A DNA stretch of 49,281 nt from [Clostridium] aminophilum (GCF_900101295.1 NZ_FOIL01000020.1:1-49281), one strand, 5' to 3'; shown: positions 34,513-43,631, numbered from the stretch's first letter. Notes: generated by a model from the letters alone, not told the origin. Program-made: numbers and translations.

Positions 34513-34707
34513 ACGCTCCGCGAGGATGCACACGCCGCTGTAAGGAAGCTGAAGGGTTGACCTGTCGAAAAACGCGACGGTAAGAGACTCCGGCGGCTTC
34601 CGCAAAATGTTACAGCAATATGATCAGAGGGCACTGCTATATTTCAGAAGTGTTAAATCTTACGAAAACGGCGGGAAGACTTTATGGTAATGTCAGAGGA
34701 ATGACAT
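34513..34707. other. Intergenic stretch with no supported feature
   Basis: About 195 bases between the palindromic repeat and the next promoter; no ORF with a ribosome-binding site and no clear hairpin was found. Confidence 0.5.
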
Positions 34708-34735
34708 TTGACGCTGTACCCCGGATTACTATAGA
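34708..34735 (+). promoter_or_regulatory. Candidate promoter of the L,D-transpeptidase gene
   Basis: TTGACG at 34708-34713, a 16-base spacer, TATAGA at 34730-34735. A start near 34742 fits translation from ATG 34788 rather than from ATG 34749, which would leave almost no leader. Confidence 0.6.
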
Positions 34736-34787
34736 ATAGACAAAGACTATGATGGGGGCGGGAACGCCTTTGACGGAGATAGATGGA

Positions 34788-36989
34788 ATGAGTAAGAAAG
34801 ATAAAATGAATACGCCGGAGTCTCTTCCGAAACGAGGAAGAAGCCGGTCGAAATATGCGAAAAAGAATGAACGGATCGAAGCTTGGGCGGAAGAACCGAA
34901 GGAGATCCGGGCAGAAGAACCGGAAGAGAACCGGGCGGAAGACCGGAAAAAAGCTCCGGCAGAAGAACCGGAAGAGATCCGGGCAGAAAAAAAGAAAGAA
35001 AATCCTCGTGCTTCGGCAGAGGAGTCTGACCGCCCGGAAAACGAGGCAGCGGAGACATCGGATGAACATAATGAACCGGAAAAAATGAATGCTTTCGGAG
35101 CGGATGCATTCCCGGAGGAACCGACCGAATCATCTGCCGCGGAAGAACCGAAAAAGCGGGGAAGAAGCCGTGCGGAAAAGAACAACCGGGATCTCACAGC
35201 GGAGGGGGATGTGCCGGGCAAAAAGAAAGCAATGATCGCCGCGGCGGCCGCGGCGGCGGTTCTCTTTTGCGGTGCCGGCGGATATGCGGTAAAAGCGCAG
35301 ACCTACCGGAATGCATTCTTTCCGCAGACGATCATCAACGGGGTCGATGCATCCGGAAAGACGCCGCAGGAGGTCGAGCAGGAAATCGAGCACGATACGC
35401 GGAATTATACCCTGACGATTGCAGAGCGGGAAGGAAAGTCGGAAAGCATTGCCGGACAGTCCGTCGATATGAAGCCGGAGTTCGACGGCAGCATCGAGAA
35501 GCTCCTCGAGGATCAGAATATCTGGAAATGGGGACTGAATCTCGGAAAACAGAAAAAGTTCACCATCGATACGGCGGTAACATTTGACGAGAAAAAACTC
35601 GAAAAACTGGTGGACGATCTGGAATGTCTGGATCGCAAAACACAGACCCGGCCGGAAAATGCTTCCGTTTCGGAGTATGCTGACGGAAAAGGGTATTCTC
35701 TGGTTCCGGCGAAGAAGGGAACGCTTGCGGACTCGGACAAGCTTCACGAAGCCGTGCGGGATGCCATGAAGAACCTTCAGACGGAGCTGGATCTGGAGAA
35801 AGAGGATCTCTATCTTCATCCGACAATCGATGATGATAACGAGACACTTCTTTCGACACTGGACCACCTGAACAAAGCTGCGGAGATGTCCGTCATTTAT
35901 CGGTTCGGCGATGAAAAGGAGGTGCTGAACGGTGATACGATTCGTACCTGGCTTTCGGTTGGCGAAGACGGATCCATGCGGGTGAATGAGGGAGAGGCCG
36001 CGGCGTATGTCAGCTCGCTTGCGCAGAAATACGATACGGTCGGCAGAACAAGAGGCTTCCGGACAAGCTACGGAACAACCGTGGATGTCAATGGCGGAAC
36101 CTACGGTTGGAAGATTGACACAGCGACCGAGACCGCAAACCTTCTGGCAGCGGTCCGGGAAGGGGAGAGCGCGGAGAAAGAACCGGCTTATGCGAAATCC
36201 GGAAAATCCAGATCAAACGGCGGCATCGGCGACACCTATGTGGAAGTCAATCTGACCGGGCAGCATTTATACTATTACAAGAACGGAACACTGGTGCTGG
36301 ATACCGATTTCGTGTCGGGAAATCTTTCCAAGGGCCACGGCACGCCCAACGGAGTATATACCGTGGCGTATAAGCAGAAAAATGCCGTATTGAAGGGAGA
36401 AAACTATCGGACGCCGGTCAGCTACTGGATGCCGTTCAACAACGGTATCGGATTCCACGATGCCAACTGGAGAGGCTCGTTTGGCGGCACGATTTACAAG
36501 ACAAACGGTTCCCACGGCTGCATCAATATGCCGCCGTCGATGGCAAAAAAGCTGTTTGAGAATATTGACACGGGATGCATTGTCGTCTGCTACGGCGCGG
36601 CGGGTACCGAGAGCAAAAAGACCAGCAGAGACGGAAGACCGTCCGGAACGGAAGCGGCGGCAGAGACATCCGCCCAGGCATCGGAGAGTGCACCGACAGC
36701 ACAGGCCGGACAGACAGCCGAGAACAAACAGAAGACCGAACCGGCGAACACACAGGTCGGCCCGGGCGGTGCGGCGACACCGACTTCTGCGGCGGCCCAG
36801 CCCGAAACCTCTGCGGCAAAGCCGGCCGGGACCGCAGCAGCAAAGCCGGCCGAGACGCAGGCGGACGGGCCGAGAGCCGGTCAGCCGGCGCAGACGAAGA
36901 CCGAAGCGGCCAAGCAGGAGACGGCAGCCGTTTCCGGACCGGGATCGGATCGGAACGTCGGTGCTGCGGTCGGACCGGGAGCGGCATAA
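34788..36989 (+). CDS. Membrane-anchored L,D-transpeptidase (YkuD) with PG-binding domain
   Basis: A 733-residue type II membrane protein. Residues 1-150 are a highly charged cytoplasmic tail with octapeptide repeats (see 34890-34985). A membrane segment lies at about 151-170 (AAAAAAAVLFCGAGGYAV). The extracellular part starts with NGVDASGKTPQEVE and a region like the VanW-associated putative peptidoglycan-binding domain (about 180-440). The YkuD catalytic domain follows (about 480-605), with Cys578 and His576 in SHGCINMP and an upstream HGTPNG. The last 125 residues are a low-complexity Ala/Thr/Pro/Gln tail. The enzyme makes 3-3 peptidoglycan cross-links or attaches proteins to peptide stems. 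Start 34788 has GGAGA upstream; ATG 34749 is an alternative. Confidence 0.88.
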   Translation: MSKKDKMNTPESLPKRGRSRSKYAKKNERIEAWAEEPKEIRAEEPEENRAEDRKKAPAEEPEEIRAEKKKENPRASAEESDRPENEAAETSDEHNEPEKMNAFGADAFPEEPTESSAAEEPKKRGRSRAEKNNRDLTAEGDVPGKKKAMIAAAAAAAVLFCGAGGYAVKAQTYRNAFFPQTIINGVDASGKTPQEVEQEIEHDTRNYTLTIAEREGKSESIAGQSVDMKPEFDGSIEKLLEDQNIWKWGLNLGKQKKFTIDTAVTFDEKKLEKLVDDLECLDRKTQTRPENASVSEYADGKGYSLVPAKKGTLADSDKLHEAVRDAMKNLQTELDLEKEDLYLHPTIDDDNETLLSTLDHLNKAAEMSVIYRFGDEKEVLNGDTIRTWLSVGEDGSMRVNEGEAAAYVSSLAQKYDTVGRTRGFRTSYGTTVDVNGGTYGWKIDTATETANLLAAVREGESAEKEPAYAKSGKSRSNGGIGDTYVEVNLTGQHLYYYKNGTLVLDTDFVSGNLSKGHGTPNGVYTVAYKQKNAVLKGENYRTPVSYWMPFNNGIGFHDANWRGSFGGTIYKTNGSHGCINMPPSMAKKLFENIDTGCIVVCYGAAGTESKKTSRDGRPSGTEAAAETSAQASESAPTAQAGQTAENKQKTEPANTQVGPGGAATPTSAAAQPETSAAKPAGTAAAKPAETQADGPRAGQPAQTKTEAAKQETAAVSGPGSDRNVGAAVGPGAA
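34890..34985 (+). repeat. 24-bp in-frame tandem repeat in the L,D-transpeptidase gene
   Basis: Four units encode EEPKEIRA, EEPEENRA, EDRKKAPA and EEPEEIRA in the predicted cytoplasmic tail. The first, second and fourth units are close copies, the third is diverged. Unit number may vary among strains. Confidence 0.75.
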
Positions 36990-37004
36990 AAACTTAAATT
37001 ATTA

Positions 37005-37033
37005 TTTACAGTTTTGGGCCGACATGATATAAT
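37005..37033 (+). promoter_or_regulatory. Sigma-A promoter of rpsO
   Basis: TTTACA at 37005-37010, a 17-base spacer, perfect TATAAT at 37028-37033. The leader from about 37040 to 37127 is near 88 nt; it contains self-complementary stretches (GTATC...GATAC) and could hold an S15 autoregulatory site, but I cannot match it to a known S15 leader class. Confidence 0.75.
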
Positions 37034-37127
37034 ACGCGAGGTATCAAATCGCCGATACGCAGTTTATCCGATGTACTCCTGACGTAAACTTCGTATACGG
37101 TCCGTAGAAATTTAAGGAGGATCTATC

Positions 37128-37394
37128 ATGATCACAAAAGAGAAAAAGACAGAAATCATCAACCAGTACGGCAGAAAAGCTGGTGACACAGGTTCACCGG
37201 AGGTTCAGATCGCACTTCTTACAGAGCGCATCCAGGAGCTTAACGCTCATCTTGCAAACAACCAGAAGGATCACCACTCCAGAAGAGGTCTTCTGAAGAT
37301 GGTAGGTAAGAGAAGAGGACTTCTTGATTACCTGAAGAAGACAGATCTTGAGGGTTATCGTGCGCTGATCGAGAAGCTCGGTCTGAGAAAGTAA
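37128..37394 (+). CDS. rpsO: Ribosomal protein S15
   Basis: An 88-residue small-subunit protein that binds the central domain of 16S rRNA early in 30S assembly. The family signature is complete: [17 protein letters not shown], then [21 protein letters not shown] and a C-terminal [15 protein letters not shown] precedes the ATG at good spacing. It is followed by its own terminator and then pnp, the classical rpsO-pnp order seen in many bacteria. Confidence 0.98.
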   Translation: MITKEKKTEIINQYGRKAGDTGSPEVQIALLTERIQELNAHLANNQKDHHSRRGLLKMVGKRRGLLDYLKKTDLEGYRALIEKLGLRK

Positions 37395-37410
37395 TTCGCT
37401 TCGAGTGCTC

Positions 37411-37444
37411 GGGGGCAGAGATTTTGCGGTCTCTGCCCCTTTTT
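37411..37444 (+). terminator. Intrinsic terminator after rpsO
   Basis: GGGGCAGAG at 37412-37420 pairs with CTCTGCCCC at 37431-37439, followed by a TTTTT run. Some read-through into pnp is possible since no consensus pnp promoter is obvious. Confidence 0.9.
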
Positions 37445-37711
37445 CACAATCGGGTCGGTGGATGAATGTCCCTGTCCGATCTGCAACCAATATTATTTTA
37501 TCCTTCTGACTACTTCCGGGACCGCTGCTGTACATGTGAGGAACCGCAGGTATCCCCTCAGGGATGAGGACGGAGCCGAATCAGCGAAGGCTTCGTGAGG
37601 AATGGTGTGAAAGCGGAGCAGAAGCCCGCCTGCGGCCCCTGTTCCGGAGAACCTTGCATGCAGAGCAGTAGTCACGGACCAGAGTCGGGAAAGAGGAGAA
37701 AAGGAGACAAT
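37445..37711 (+). other. rpsO-pnp intergenic region
   Basis: No ORF with a ribosome-binding site. It contains a small hairpin ATCCC-CTCA-GGGAT near 37552-37565 and further GC-rich stretches. In enterobacteria the pnp leader is processed by RNase III at a hairpin and PNPase then represses itself; whether a comparable system exists here is not shown by the sequence. Confidence 0.45.
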
Positions 37712-39811
37712 ATGTTCAAGAGTTTTTCAATGGAGCTTGGCGGCAGAACGCTGACGGTTGACGTCGGCAGAGTTGCGGCACAGGCAAATGGCGCAGCATT
37801 CATGCACTACGGCGATACCGTAGTGGTATCCACGGCAACTGCATCCGCAAAGCCGAGAGACGGTGTTGATTTCTTCCCGCTCAGCGTTGAGTACGAGGAG
37901 AAAATGTATTCCATCGGAAAGTTTCCGGGCGGATTCAAGAAGCGCGAGGGTAAGGCAAGCGACAATGCGGTTCTGATCGACCGCGTTATCGACCGTCCGA
38001 TGAGACCGCTGTTCCCGAAGGATTTCCGAAATGATGTTCTTCTCGACAACCTGGTTATGTCCGTCGATCCGGACTGCAGCCCGGAGCTGACCGCAATGCT
38101 CGGTTCCGCGATCGCAACCAGCATTTCCGATATTCCGTTTGACGGTCCGTGCGCAACCACACAGCTCGGAATGATCGAGGGCGAGTTCATTGTCAACCCG
38201 ACCAATGACCAGAAGCTGGTTTCCGATCTGGCTCTGACCGTTGCATCCACCAGAGAAAAGGTTATCATGATCGAGGCCGGTGCAAACGAGATTCCGGAAG
38301 ACACCATGATCGAGGCAATCTACAAGTGCCATGAAGTAAACCAGGAGATCATCAAGTTCATCGACCGCATCGTTGCAGAGTGCGGAAAAGAGAAGATGCA
38401 GTACCAGAGCTTCGGCGTAGACGCAGATCTGGTTCAGGATCTCATGACAAAGATTCCGTCCGAAGAGATGGAGAAGGCTGTCTTCACCGATGACAAGATG
38501 GTTCGCGACGAGAGAATCGCCGCTCTGACCGATAAGCTTGCAGAAGAGTATGCGGAGAAGCCGGAGTGGGTTGCACAGCTTCCGGATGCCATGTATCAGT
38601 ACGAGAAGAAGACTGTCCGCAAGATGATCCTGAAGGACCGCAAGCGTCCGGACGGCAGACAGATTGACGAGATCCGTCCGCTGGCTGCGGAAGTTGACCT
38701 TCTTCCGAGAGTTCACGGTTCCGCAATGTTTACCCGTGGTCAGACACAGATTCTCGATGTTGTCACACTGGCTCCGCTTTCCGAGGTTCAGAAGCTGGAA
38801 GGCCTTGACACCAACATCACATATAAGAGATATCTCCATCAGTATAACTTCCCGTCCTACTCTGTCGGTGAAACAAAGCCGTCCAGAGGTCCGGGCCGCC
38901 GTGAGATCGGTCACGGTGCACTTGCGGAGAGAGCACTGGTTCCGGTTCTTCCGACCGAGGAAGAGTTCCCGTACGCCATCCGTGCCGTATCCGAGACCAT
39001 GGAGTCCAACGGTTCCACCTCTCAGGCAAGTATCTGTGCTTCCTGTATGGCACTTATGGCAACCGGCGTTCCGATCAAGTCCATGGTTGCAGGTATCTCC
39101 TGCGGTCTGGTTACCGGCGACACCGATGACGATTACATTGTCCTGACCGATATTCAGGGTATCGAGGACTTCTTCGGCGATATGGACTTCAAGGTGGCAG
39201 GTACACACAAGGGTATCACTGCCATCCAGATGGATATCAAGATCCACGGTCTGACTCGCCCGATCGTTGAGGAAGCGATCCGCAGAACCAGACAGGCAAG
39301 ACTTCACATCATGGATGATGTCATGGCACCGTGCATCTCCGAGCCGAGAAAACAGCTCTCCGAGTATGCTCCGAAGATCGATATGATGATGATCGATCCG
39401 AAGAAGATCGGCGATGTTGTCGGAAAGCAGGGTAAGGTTATCAATGGCATCATTGAAGAGACCGGCGTAAAGATCGACATCAACGATGACGGTCAGGTTT
39501 CCATTTGCGGCACCGATCAGGAGATGATCGACAAGGCAAAGGCCATCATCCACAGCATTGTCACCGACATCGAACCGGGTCAGGTTTACACCGGTAAGGT
39601 TGTTCGGATCATGAACTTTGGTGCGTTCGTTCAGCTCGCTCCGAACAAGGACGGTATGGTTCACATCTCCAAGCTCTCCGAGAAGAGAGTGGAAAATGTG
39701 GAAGATGTTGTCAACATCGGCGACGAAGTAACCGTAAAGGTTATTGAAGTCGACAAGATGGGCCGCATCAACCTGAGCATGAAGCCGTCTGATCTGGGTA
39801 CCAACCGGTAA
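37712..39811 (+). CDS. pnp: Polyribonucleotide nucleotidyltransferase (PNPase)
   Basis: A 699-residue 3'-5' phosphorolytic exoribonuclease. It has two RNase PH-like domains: the first with GDTVVVSTAT and FPGGFKKREGKASDNAVLIDRVIDRPMRPLFP (cut to parts KREGKAS and RPMRPLFP), the second with RVHGSAMFTRGQTQ, FPSYSVGE, GPGRREIGHGALAERAL and TGDTDDDYIVLTDIQGIEDFFGDMDFKVAGT (parts TDIQG and DMDFKVAGT). A KH domain (IGDVVGKQGKVINGI) and an S1 domain (YTGKVVRIMNFGAFVQLAPNKDGMVHIS, part NFGAFVQL) close the protein. AAAAGGAGA before ATG 37712 sets the start. Strong codon bias indicates high expression. Confidence 0.98.
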   Translation: MFKSFSMELGGRTLTVDVGRVAAQANGAAFMHYGDTVVVSTATASAKPRDGVDFFPLSVEYEEKMYSIGKFPGGFKKREGKASDNAVLIDRVIDRPMRPLFPKDFRNDVLLDNLVMSVDPDCSPELTAMLGSAIATSISDIPFDGPCATTQLGMIEGEFIVNPTNDQKLVSDLALTVASTREKVIMIEAGANEIPEDTMIEAIYKCHEVNQEIIKFIDRIVAECGKEKMQYQSFGVDADLVQDLMTKIPSEEMEKAVFTDDKMVRDERIAALTDKLAEEYAEKPEWVAQLPDAMYQYEKKTVRKMILKDRKRPDGRQIDEIRPLAAEVDLLPRVHGSAMFTRGQTQILDVVTLAPLSEVQKLEGLDTNITYKRYLHQYNFPSYSVGETKPSRGPGRREIGHGALAERALVPVLPTEEEFPYAIRAVSETMESNGSTSQASICASCMALMATGVPIKSMVAGISCGLVTGDTDDDYIVLTDIQGIEDFFGDMDFKVAGTHKGITAIQMDIKIHGLTRPIVEEAIRRTRQARLHIMDDVMAPCISEPRKQLSEYAPKIDMMMIDPKKIGDVVGKQGKVINGIIEETGVKIDINDDGQVSICGTDQEMIDKAKAIIHSIVTDIEPGQVYTGKVVRIMNFGAFVQLAPNKDGMVHISKLSEKRVENVEDVVNIGDEVTVKVIEVDKMGRINLSMKPSDLGTNR

Positions 39812-39856
39812 TTGCGGTAAAAAAACATAAGAATCCGGCCATGAACCGGACCGAGG

Positions 39857-39890
39857 GCAGGGTCTCCGCGAAAGCGGAGGCCCTGCTGTT
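39857..39890 (+). terminator. Intrinsic terminator after pnp
   Basis: GCAGGGTCTCCGC, loop GAAA, GCGGAGGCCCTGC: 13 consecutive pairs including one G-T wobble. The tail (TGTT) is weak. Confidence 0.8.
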
Positions 39891-40014
39891 AAATTGGCGT
39901 GACAGCGGGCCGAAGCCTGAGCAGGAACAGGACACAGGGGACTGCCGCGATACAGGCTGAAAGCGGCGAGGTGGTTGTGATCAAAAAAATATGCATATTA
40001 TGCCGTGAAAAGAA

Positions 40015-40043
40015 TTGCGCAAAACGCATTTGGAATTTATAAT
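40015..40043 (+). promoter_or_regulatory. Candidate promoter of the long mgtE leader
   Basis: TTGCGC at 40015-40020, a 17-base spacer, perfect TATAAT at 40038-40043. Start near 40050 implies a leader of about 585 nt before mgtE. Confidence 0.6.
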
Positions 40044-40069
40044 GAAAGGTACGGAGATTGACGAATTTT

Positions 40070-40113
40070 GGAATTGTTGTTGTTTCTGACACGATTCCGA
40101 ACAAATCAATTCC
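40070..40113 (+). other. Inverted repeat in the early mgtE leader
   Basis: GGAATTG at 40070-40076 and CAATTCC at 40107-40113 are perfect 7-base complements with a 30-base loop, directly downstream of the predicted start of the leader transcript. Confidence 0.4.
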
Positions 40114-40165
40114 GGATCTGAGACATATCAATGATTGAGCATTTCTTTAGAAAGGAGTGAACGCA

Positions 40166-40306
40166 GTGGAAGGTCGAACGAGCAGAGCAGATTCAGACGG
40201 CAGTCATCCTGAACGGAAGGCAGTGTGTGCCTCTGAAGCATCTGACATATTCATATGTGACAAGCATGCCGGGCGGAATCTGACCGCTGCGCGCACTGCC
40301 ATCTGA
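40166..40306 (+). CDS. Small ORF in the mgtE leader, possible leader peptide
   Basis: A 46-codon frame starting with GTG at 40166, with AAAGGAG 7-8 bases upstream, a better ribosome-binding site than many genes here. The peptide is hydrophilic, without a signal peptide or membrane segment, and contains two Cys; I recognise no family. It ends 10 bases before the predicted three-way RNA junction at 40316-40398, so ribosome movement could affect folding downstream. Leader peptides that sense Mg2+ are known for enterobacterial mgtA (MgtL), but no sequence relation is claimed. It could equally be a fortuitous frame. Confidence 0.4.
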   Translation: MEGRTSRADSDGSHPERKAVCASEASDIFICDKHAGRNLTAARTAI

Positions 40307-40315
40307 TTATTATAT

Positions 40316-40398
40316 CTGTCATCCCGGCCGTATGGACGGGAGTTCGTATCCGGGCATGAGTTTTCCTGCCCGCGGTTTTTAGCGTGCGAAAATGACAG
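40316..40398 (+). ncRNA. Predicted three-way-junction RNA in the mgtE leader
   Basis: CTGTCAT (40316-40322) pairs with ATGACAG (40392-40398) to close a domain. Inside, CCCG (40323-40326) pairs with CGGG (40337-40340), and CGGGCA (40351-40356) with TGCCCG (40367-40372). This multi-branch layout is riboswitch-like, and its place before an Mg2+ channel gene would suit metal sensing. The known M-box (ykoK) conserved sequence is not recognisable. The fold rests on pairing by eye; an alternative pairing of CCCGG (40323-40327) with CCGGG (40350-40354) exists. Confidence 0.45.
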
Positions 40399-40450
40399 AG
40401 AAGGATATTCCGGGACGAAAAACCAAAGAATCTGCAGGGAACAGACCCGC

Positions 40451-40477
40451 GGCACGGTTGTGCCTCAAGGTTTTTTT
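40451..40477 (+). terminator. Possible attenuator in the mgtE leader
   Basis: GGCAC (40451-40455) pairs with GTGCC (40460-40464), followed after six bases by seven T (40471-40477). The stem is short and the gap before the T-run unusual. Competing pairs exist: AAAAACC near 40418 with GGTTTTT at 40469, and GCAGGG (40434-40439) with CCCTGC (40484-40489), so a switch between two forms is conceivable. Confidence 0.3.
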
Positions 40478-40635
40478 GGTGTGCCCTGCTGCAACGTAAA
40501 TCGTCCGGAAAAGCTGTCTTTCTGCTGATCTAAACTGTCGATCATGATCGAGAAAAACGCAGATATCATTCTGCGGGAAGGTCCCGCCTGTTGGGAAACG
40601 GAAGGGGACCGGTGTTTAGAAAGGAGAAAGAACCG

Positions 40636-42003
40636 GTGGATAACATGGAAATGGACGAGCTGTTCGATAAACTGAACGCGCTCGTGAAAGAGAAAAAATA
40701 CCGCGAACTGAAGGCCGAGCTCATCGAGATGAACGAGGTCGACATTGCAAACTTTATGGAAGATCTGAATTCGGAGCAGACGGTGGTGGTATTCCGTATG
40801 CTTCCGAAGGAGCTGGCCACGGATGTGTTTGCCGCGCTTCCGGTCGAGAATCAGCAGCAGATCATCACCAGCATTACCGATAACGAGCTCAGCGTCATCG
40901 TCAACGACCTCTACGTCGATGATGCGGTTGACATGCTGGAAGAACTCCCGGCGAACGTTGTAAAGCGTGTTCTCAAGAACTCCAGTCCGGATACCCGGAA
41001 GCTGATCAATCAGTTTCTGAATTATCCGGACGACAGCGCGGGAAGTGTCATGACGGCGGAGTATATCGGACTTCGCAAGACCATGACGGTTCGGGATGCC
41101 TTCGAATATATCCGGGAAAACGGTGTCGACAAAGAGACCATTTACACCTGCTATGTGACCGACGATACAAGATGCCTCGAGGGCGTTATCACGGTCAAGG
41201 ATCTTCTGATGAATCCGTACGAGACGGTCATCGGCGATATCATGGATGATAATGTGATCAAGGTCACGACCACGGAAGACCAGGAAAATGTGGCAATGAT
41301 CTTCAACGATTATGATCTTCTGTCCCTTCCGGTTGTGGATAACGAGGACCGTCTGGTGGGCATTATCACGGTCGATGACGTCATGGATGTCATGGAGGAA
41401 GAGGCAACTGAGGATATCCAGAAGATGGCGGCGATCATTCCGTCGGAAAAACCCTATCTGAAGACGGATGTTCTGACACTTGCCCGAAACCGTATTCCGT
41501 GGCTTCTGGTCCTGATGTTTTCGAGCCTTTTTACCGGAGCGATTCTTCTGAAATATGAGAATGCCTTTGCGGCGGTTCCGCTTCTGGTGACATTTGTGCC
41601 GATGCTGATGGATACGGGCGGAAACTCCGGAAGTCAGGCAAGTACCATGATCATCCGCGGTATGGCGGTTGGAGATATTGAACTGCCGGATGCGGCGAAG
41701 GTTCTCTGGAAGGAGATCCGGGTTGGCATGATCTGCGGTTTCATCCTCGCGTCCGCGAATTTCGTCCGCTTAATGATCCAGTATCCGGGACACACAATGA
41801 TCAGCTTTGTCGTTGTGCTGAGTGTATTCTGCACGGTGATCATCGCGAAGAGCATCGGAAGCATGCTGCCGATGCTGGCGAAGGCGATTCATCTGGATCC
41901 GGCGCTCGTCGCATCCCCGATGCTGACGACGGTAGTTGATGCGGCCAGCCTGATGATTTATTTCACATTTGCAAGCAGAATCCTCGGATTGATGAACAAC
42001 TGA
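40636..42003 (+). CDS. mgtE: Magnesium transporter MgtE
   Basis: A 455-residue Mg2+ channel of the MgtE family. The cytoplasmic N domain (about 10-125) is a helical superhelix with repeats like EMNEVDIANFMEDL. Two CBS domains follow (about 130-250; YTCYVTDDTRCLEGVITVKDL and LPVVDNEDRLVGIITVDDV, given as key parts VITVKDL and GIITVDDV). Five membrane helices span about 275-455, with the ion-pore signature PMLMDTGGNSGSQAS. In characterised relatives Mg2+ bound between N and CBS domains closes the pore. The start is set at GTG 40636 with GGAG nine bases upstream; ATG 40645 is an alternative. It is preceded by a long structured leader. Confidence 0.95.
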   Translation: MDNMEMDELFDKLNALVKEKKYRELKAELIEMNEVDIANFMEDLNSEQTVVVFRMLPKELATDVFAALPVENQQQIITSITDNELSVIVNDLYVDDAVDMLEELPANVVKRVLKNSSPDTRKLINQFLNYPDDSAGSVMTAEYIGLRKTMTVRDAFEYIRENGVDKETIYTCYVTDDTRCLEGVITVKDLLMNPYETVIGDIMDDNVIKVTTTEDQENVAMIFNDYDLLSLPVVDNEDRLVGIITVDDVMDVMEEEATEDIQKMAAIIPSEKPYLKTDVLTLARNRIPWLLVLMFSSLFTGAILLKYENAFAAVPLLVTFVPMLMDTGGNSGSQASTMIIRGMAVGDIELPDAAKVLWKEIRVGMICGFILASANFVRLMIQYPGHTMISFVVVLSVFCTVIIAKSIGSMLPMLAKAIHLDPALVASPMLTTVVDAASLMIYFTFASRILGLMNN

Positions 42004-42030
42004 CCGGTCTGCGGAGGTTTTTTCAAGCTT

Positions 42031-42070
42031 TTGGACATAGATGCTGAAATGTGGTAAGATATAATATAAT
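42031..42070 (+). promoter_or_regulatory. Promoter region of gltX
   Basis: TTGGAC at 42031-42036 with TAAGAT 18 bases further (42055-42060). Two overlapping TATAAT boxes (42060-42065 and 42065-42070) follow without a well placed -35. A plausible -10 region, exact start uncertain. Confidence 0.5.
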
Positions 42071-42123
42071 TTTCAGAATGAAATTGTTCCAAAAATTTCA
42101 GAGAATGAGGGGTAAATAAGAAT

Positions 42124-43572
42124 ATGAAAATCAGAACGAGATACGCGCCGAGCCCGACCGGAAGAATGCATGTCGGAAACCTGAGAACCGCGCTTTATGC
42201 ATATCTGATTGCAAAGCATGAGGGCGGAGATTACATCCTTCGAATCGAGGATACCGATCAGGGACGTTTTGTCGAAGGTGCGACCGAGATTATCTATGAT
42301 ACCCTGAAGGGCACCGGACTGATCCACGATGAGGGACCGGATATCGGCGGCCCGGTCGGTCCGTATGTTCAGAGTGACCGTGTCAGAGAAGGCATTTATA
42401 TGAAGTATGCGAAGGAGCTCGTCGAGAAGGGCGAAGCATACTACTGCTTCTGTGATAAGGAGAGACTGGAGTCTCTGGCAAGAGAAGTCAACGGCGAGCG
42501 TATCATGACCTACGATAAGCACTGCCTGCATCTTTCCAAAGAGGAGATCGAGGCAAATCTCGCTGCCGGAAAGCCGTTTGTCATCCGTCAGAACAATCCG
42601 TCCGAGGGAACCACAACGTTCCACGATGAGCTGTACGGAGATATTTCGGTAGATAACTCCGAACTGGACGATATGGTTCTCATCAAGTCCGACGGTTTCC
42701 CGACGTACAATTTTGCCAATGTTATCGATGATCATCTGATGGGGATCACCCACGTTGTCAGAGGCGCAGAGTATCTGTCTTCCTCTCCGAAGTACAACCG
42801 TCTGTATGAAGCGTTCGGATGGGAGATTCCGAAGTACATCCACTGCCCGACCATCACCAACGAAGAGCACAAGAAGCTTTCCAAGAGAAGCGGACACGCT
42901 TCTTATGAGGATCTGATCGAGGCAGGTTTCATCCCGGAGGCAGTTGTCAACTTTGTGGCTCTCCTCGGATGGTCTCCGACCGACAATACCGAGATCTTCT
43001 CGCTGGACGAGCTGATCCATGCCTTTGATTATATGCATATCGCGAAGAACCCGGCGGTCTTCGACATGCAGAAGCTCCGCTGGATGAACAGTGAGTATGT
43101 CAAGGCGATGGATGAGGACAAGTTCTATGAGAATGCGCTTCCGTACATCAAAAAGGTGATCACGAAGCCGCTGGATCTGAAACGCATTGCAGCGATGGTG
43201 AAATCCAGAATAGAGATCTATCCGGATATCCCGGAGATGATTGATTTCTTCGAGGAACTTCCGGAGTATTCCACGGATCTTTACATTCACAAGAAGATGA
43301 AGACTACGAAAGAGAATTCTCTGGAACTTCTGAAGGAAGTGATGCCGATCCTCGAGGGTCAGGAAGACTGGAGCAATGACGCCCTGTTTGAGACTCTGAA
43401 GAAATTCGGTGAGGAGAAGGGATACAAGACCGGTTATATCATGTGGCCGATCCGTACCGCTCTCTCCGGCAAGCAGACCACACCGGCCGGTGCAACCGAA
43501 CTTCTGGAGGTATTTGGCAAGGAAGAGTCTCTCGAGAGACTGAAGAAAGGTATCGCGCTTCTCGAAGCGTAA
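42124..43572 (+). CDS. gltX: Glutamyl-tRNA synthetase
   Basis: A 482-residue class I synthetase that charges tRNA-Glu. The HIGH-type motif is [11 protein letters not shown] at residues 9-19, followed by [15 protein letters not shown] and [10 protein letters not shown]. The KMSKS-type motif is KLSKR at 251-255 in [16 protein letters not shown]. The C-terminal helical anticodon-binding region ends with [24 protein letters not shown] lies about 10 bases before the ATG. Whether it is discriminating or also charges tRNA-Gln (with GatCAB) cannot be read from this sequence alone. The gene is monocistronic with its own terminator. Confidence 0.97.
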   Translation: MKIRTRYAPSPTGRMHVGNLRTALYAYLIAKHEGGDYILRIEDTDQGRFVEGATEIIYDTLKGTGLIHDEGPDIGGPVGPYVQSDRVREGIYMKYAKELVEKGEAYYCFCDKERLESLAREVNGERIMTYDKHCLHLSKEEIEANLAAGKPFVIRQNNPSEGTTTFHDELYGDISVDNSELDDMVLIKSDGFPTYNFANVIDDHLMGITHVVRGAEYLSSSPKYNRLYEAFGWEIPKYIHCPTITNEEHKKLSKRSGHASYEDLIEAGFIPEAVVNFVALLGWSPTDNTEIFSLDELIHAFDYMHIAKNPAVFDMQKLRWMNSEYVKAMDEDKFYENALPYIKKVITKPLDLKRIAAMVKSRIEIYPDIPEMIDFFEELPEYSTDLYIHKKMKTTKENSLELLKEVMPILEGQEDWSNDALFETLKKFGEEKGYKTGYIMWPIRTALSGKQTTPAGATELLEVFGKEESLERLKKGIALLEA

Positions 43573-43603
43573 TATCCTTCTGCAATACGAAAGAATGAAT
43601 CCG

Positions 43604-43631
43604 AAAGAGGGCTTTTTCGAGCCCTCTTTTT
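43604..43631 (+). terminator. Intrinsic terminator after gltX
   Basis: AAAGAGGGCT pairs with AGCCCTCTTT over a TTTTCG loop, followed by TTC; a compact typical hairpin. Confidence 0.9.

Noticed and set aside
37727-39664. A 645-codon open frame on the minus strand opposite pnp
   Set aside because: The strong codon bias of pnp leaves few stops in the antisense frame. The translation has no family signature, whereas the plus strand is a complete PNPase.
40316-40477. M-box (ykoK) Mg2+ riboswitch before mgtE
   Set aside because: The expected conserved blocks were not recognisable by eye, so I call it only a structured leader of unknown type.
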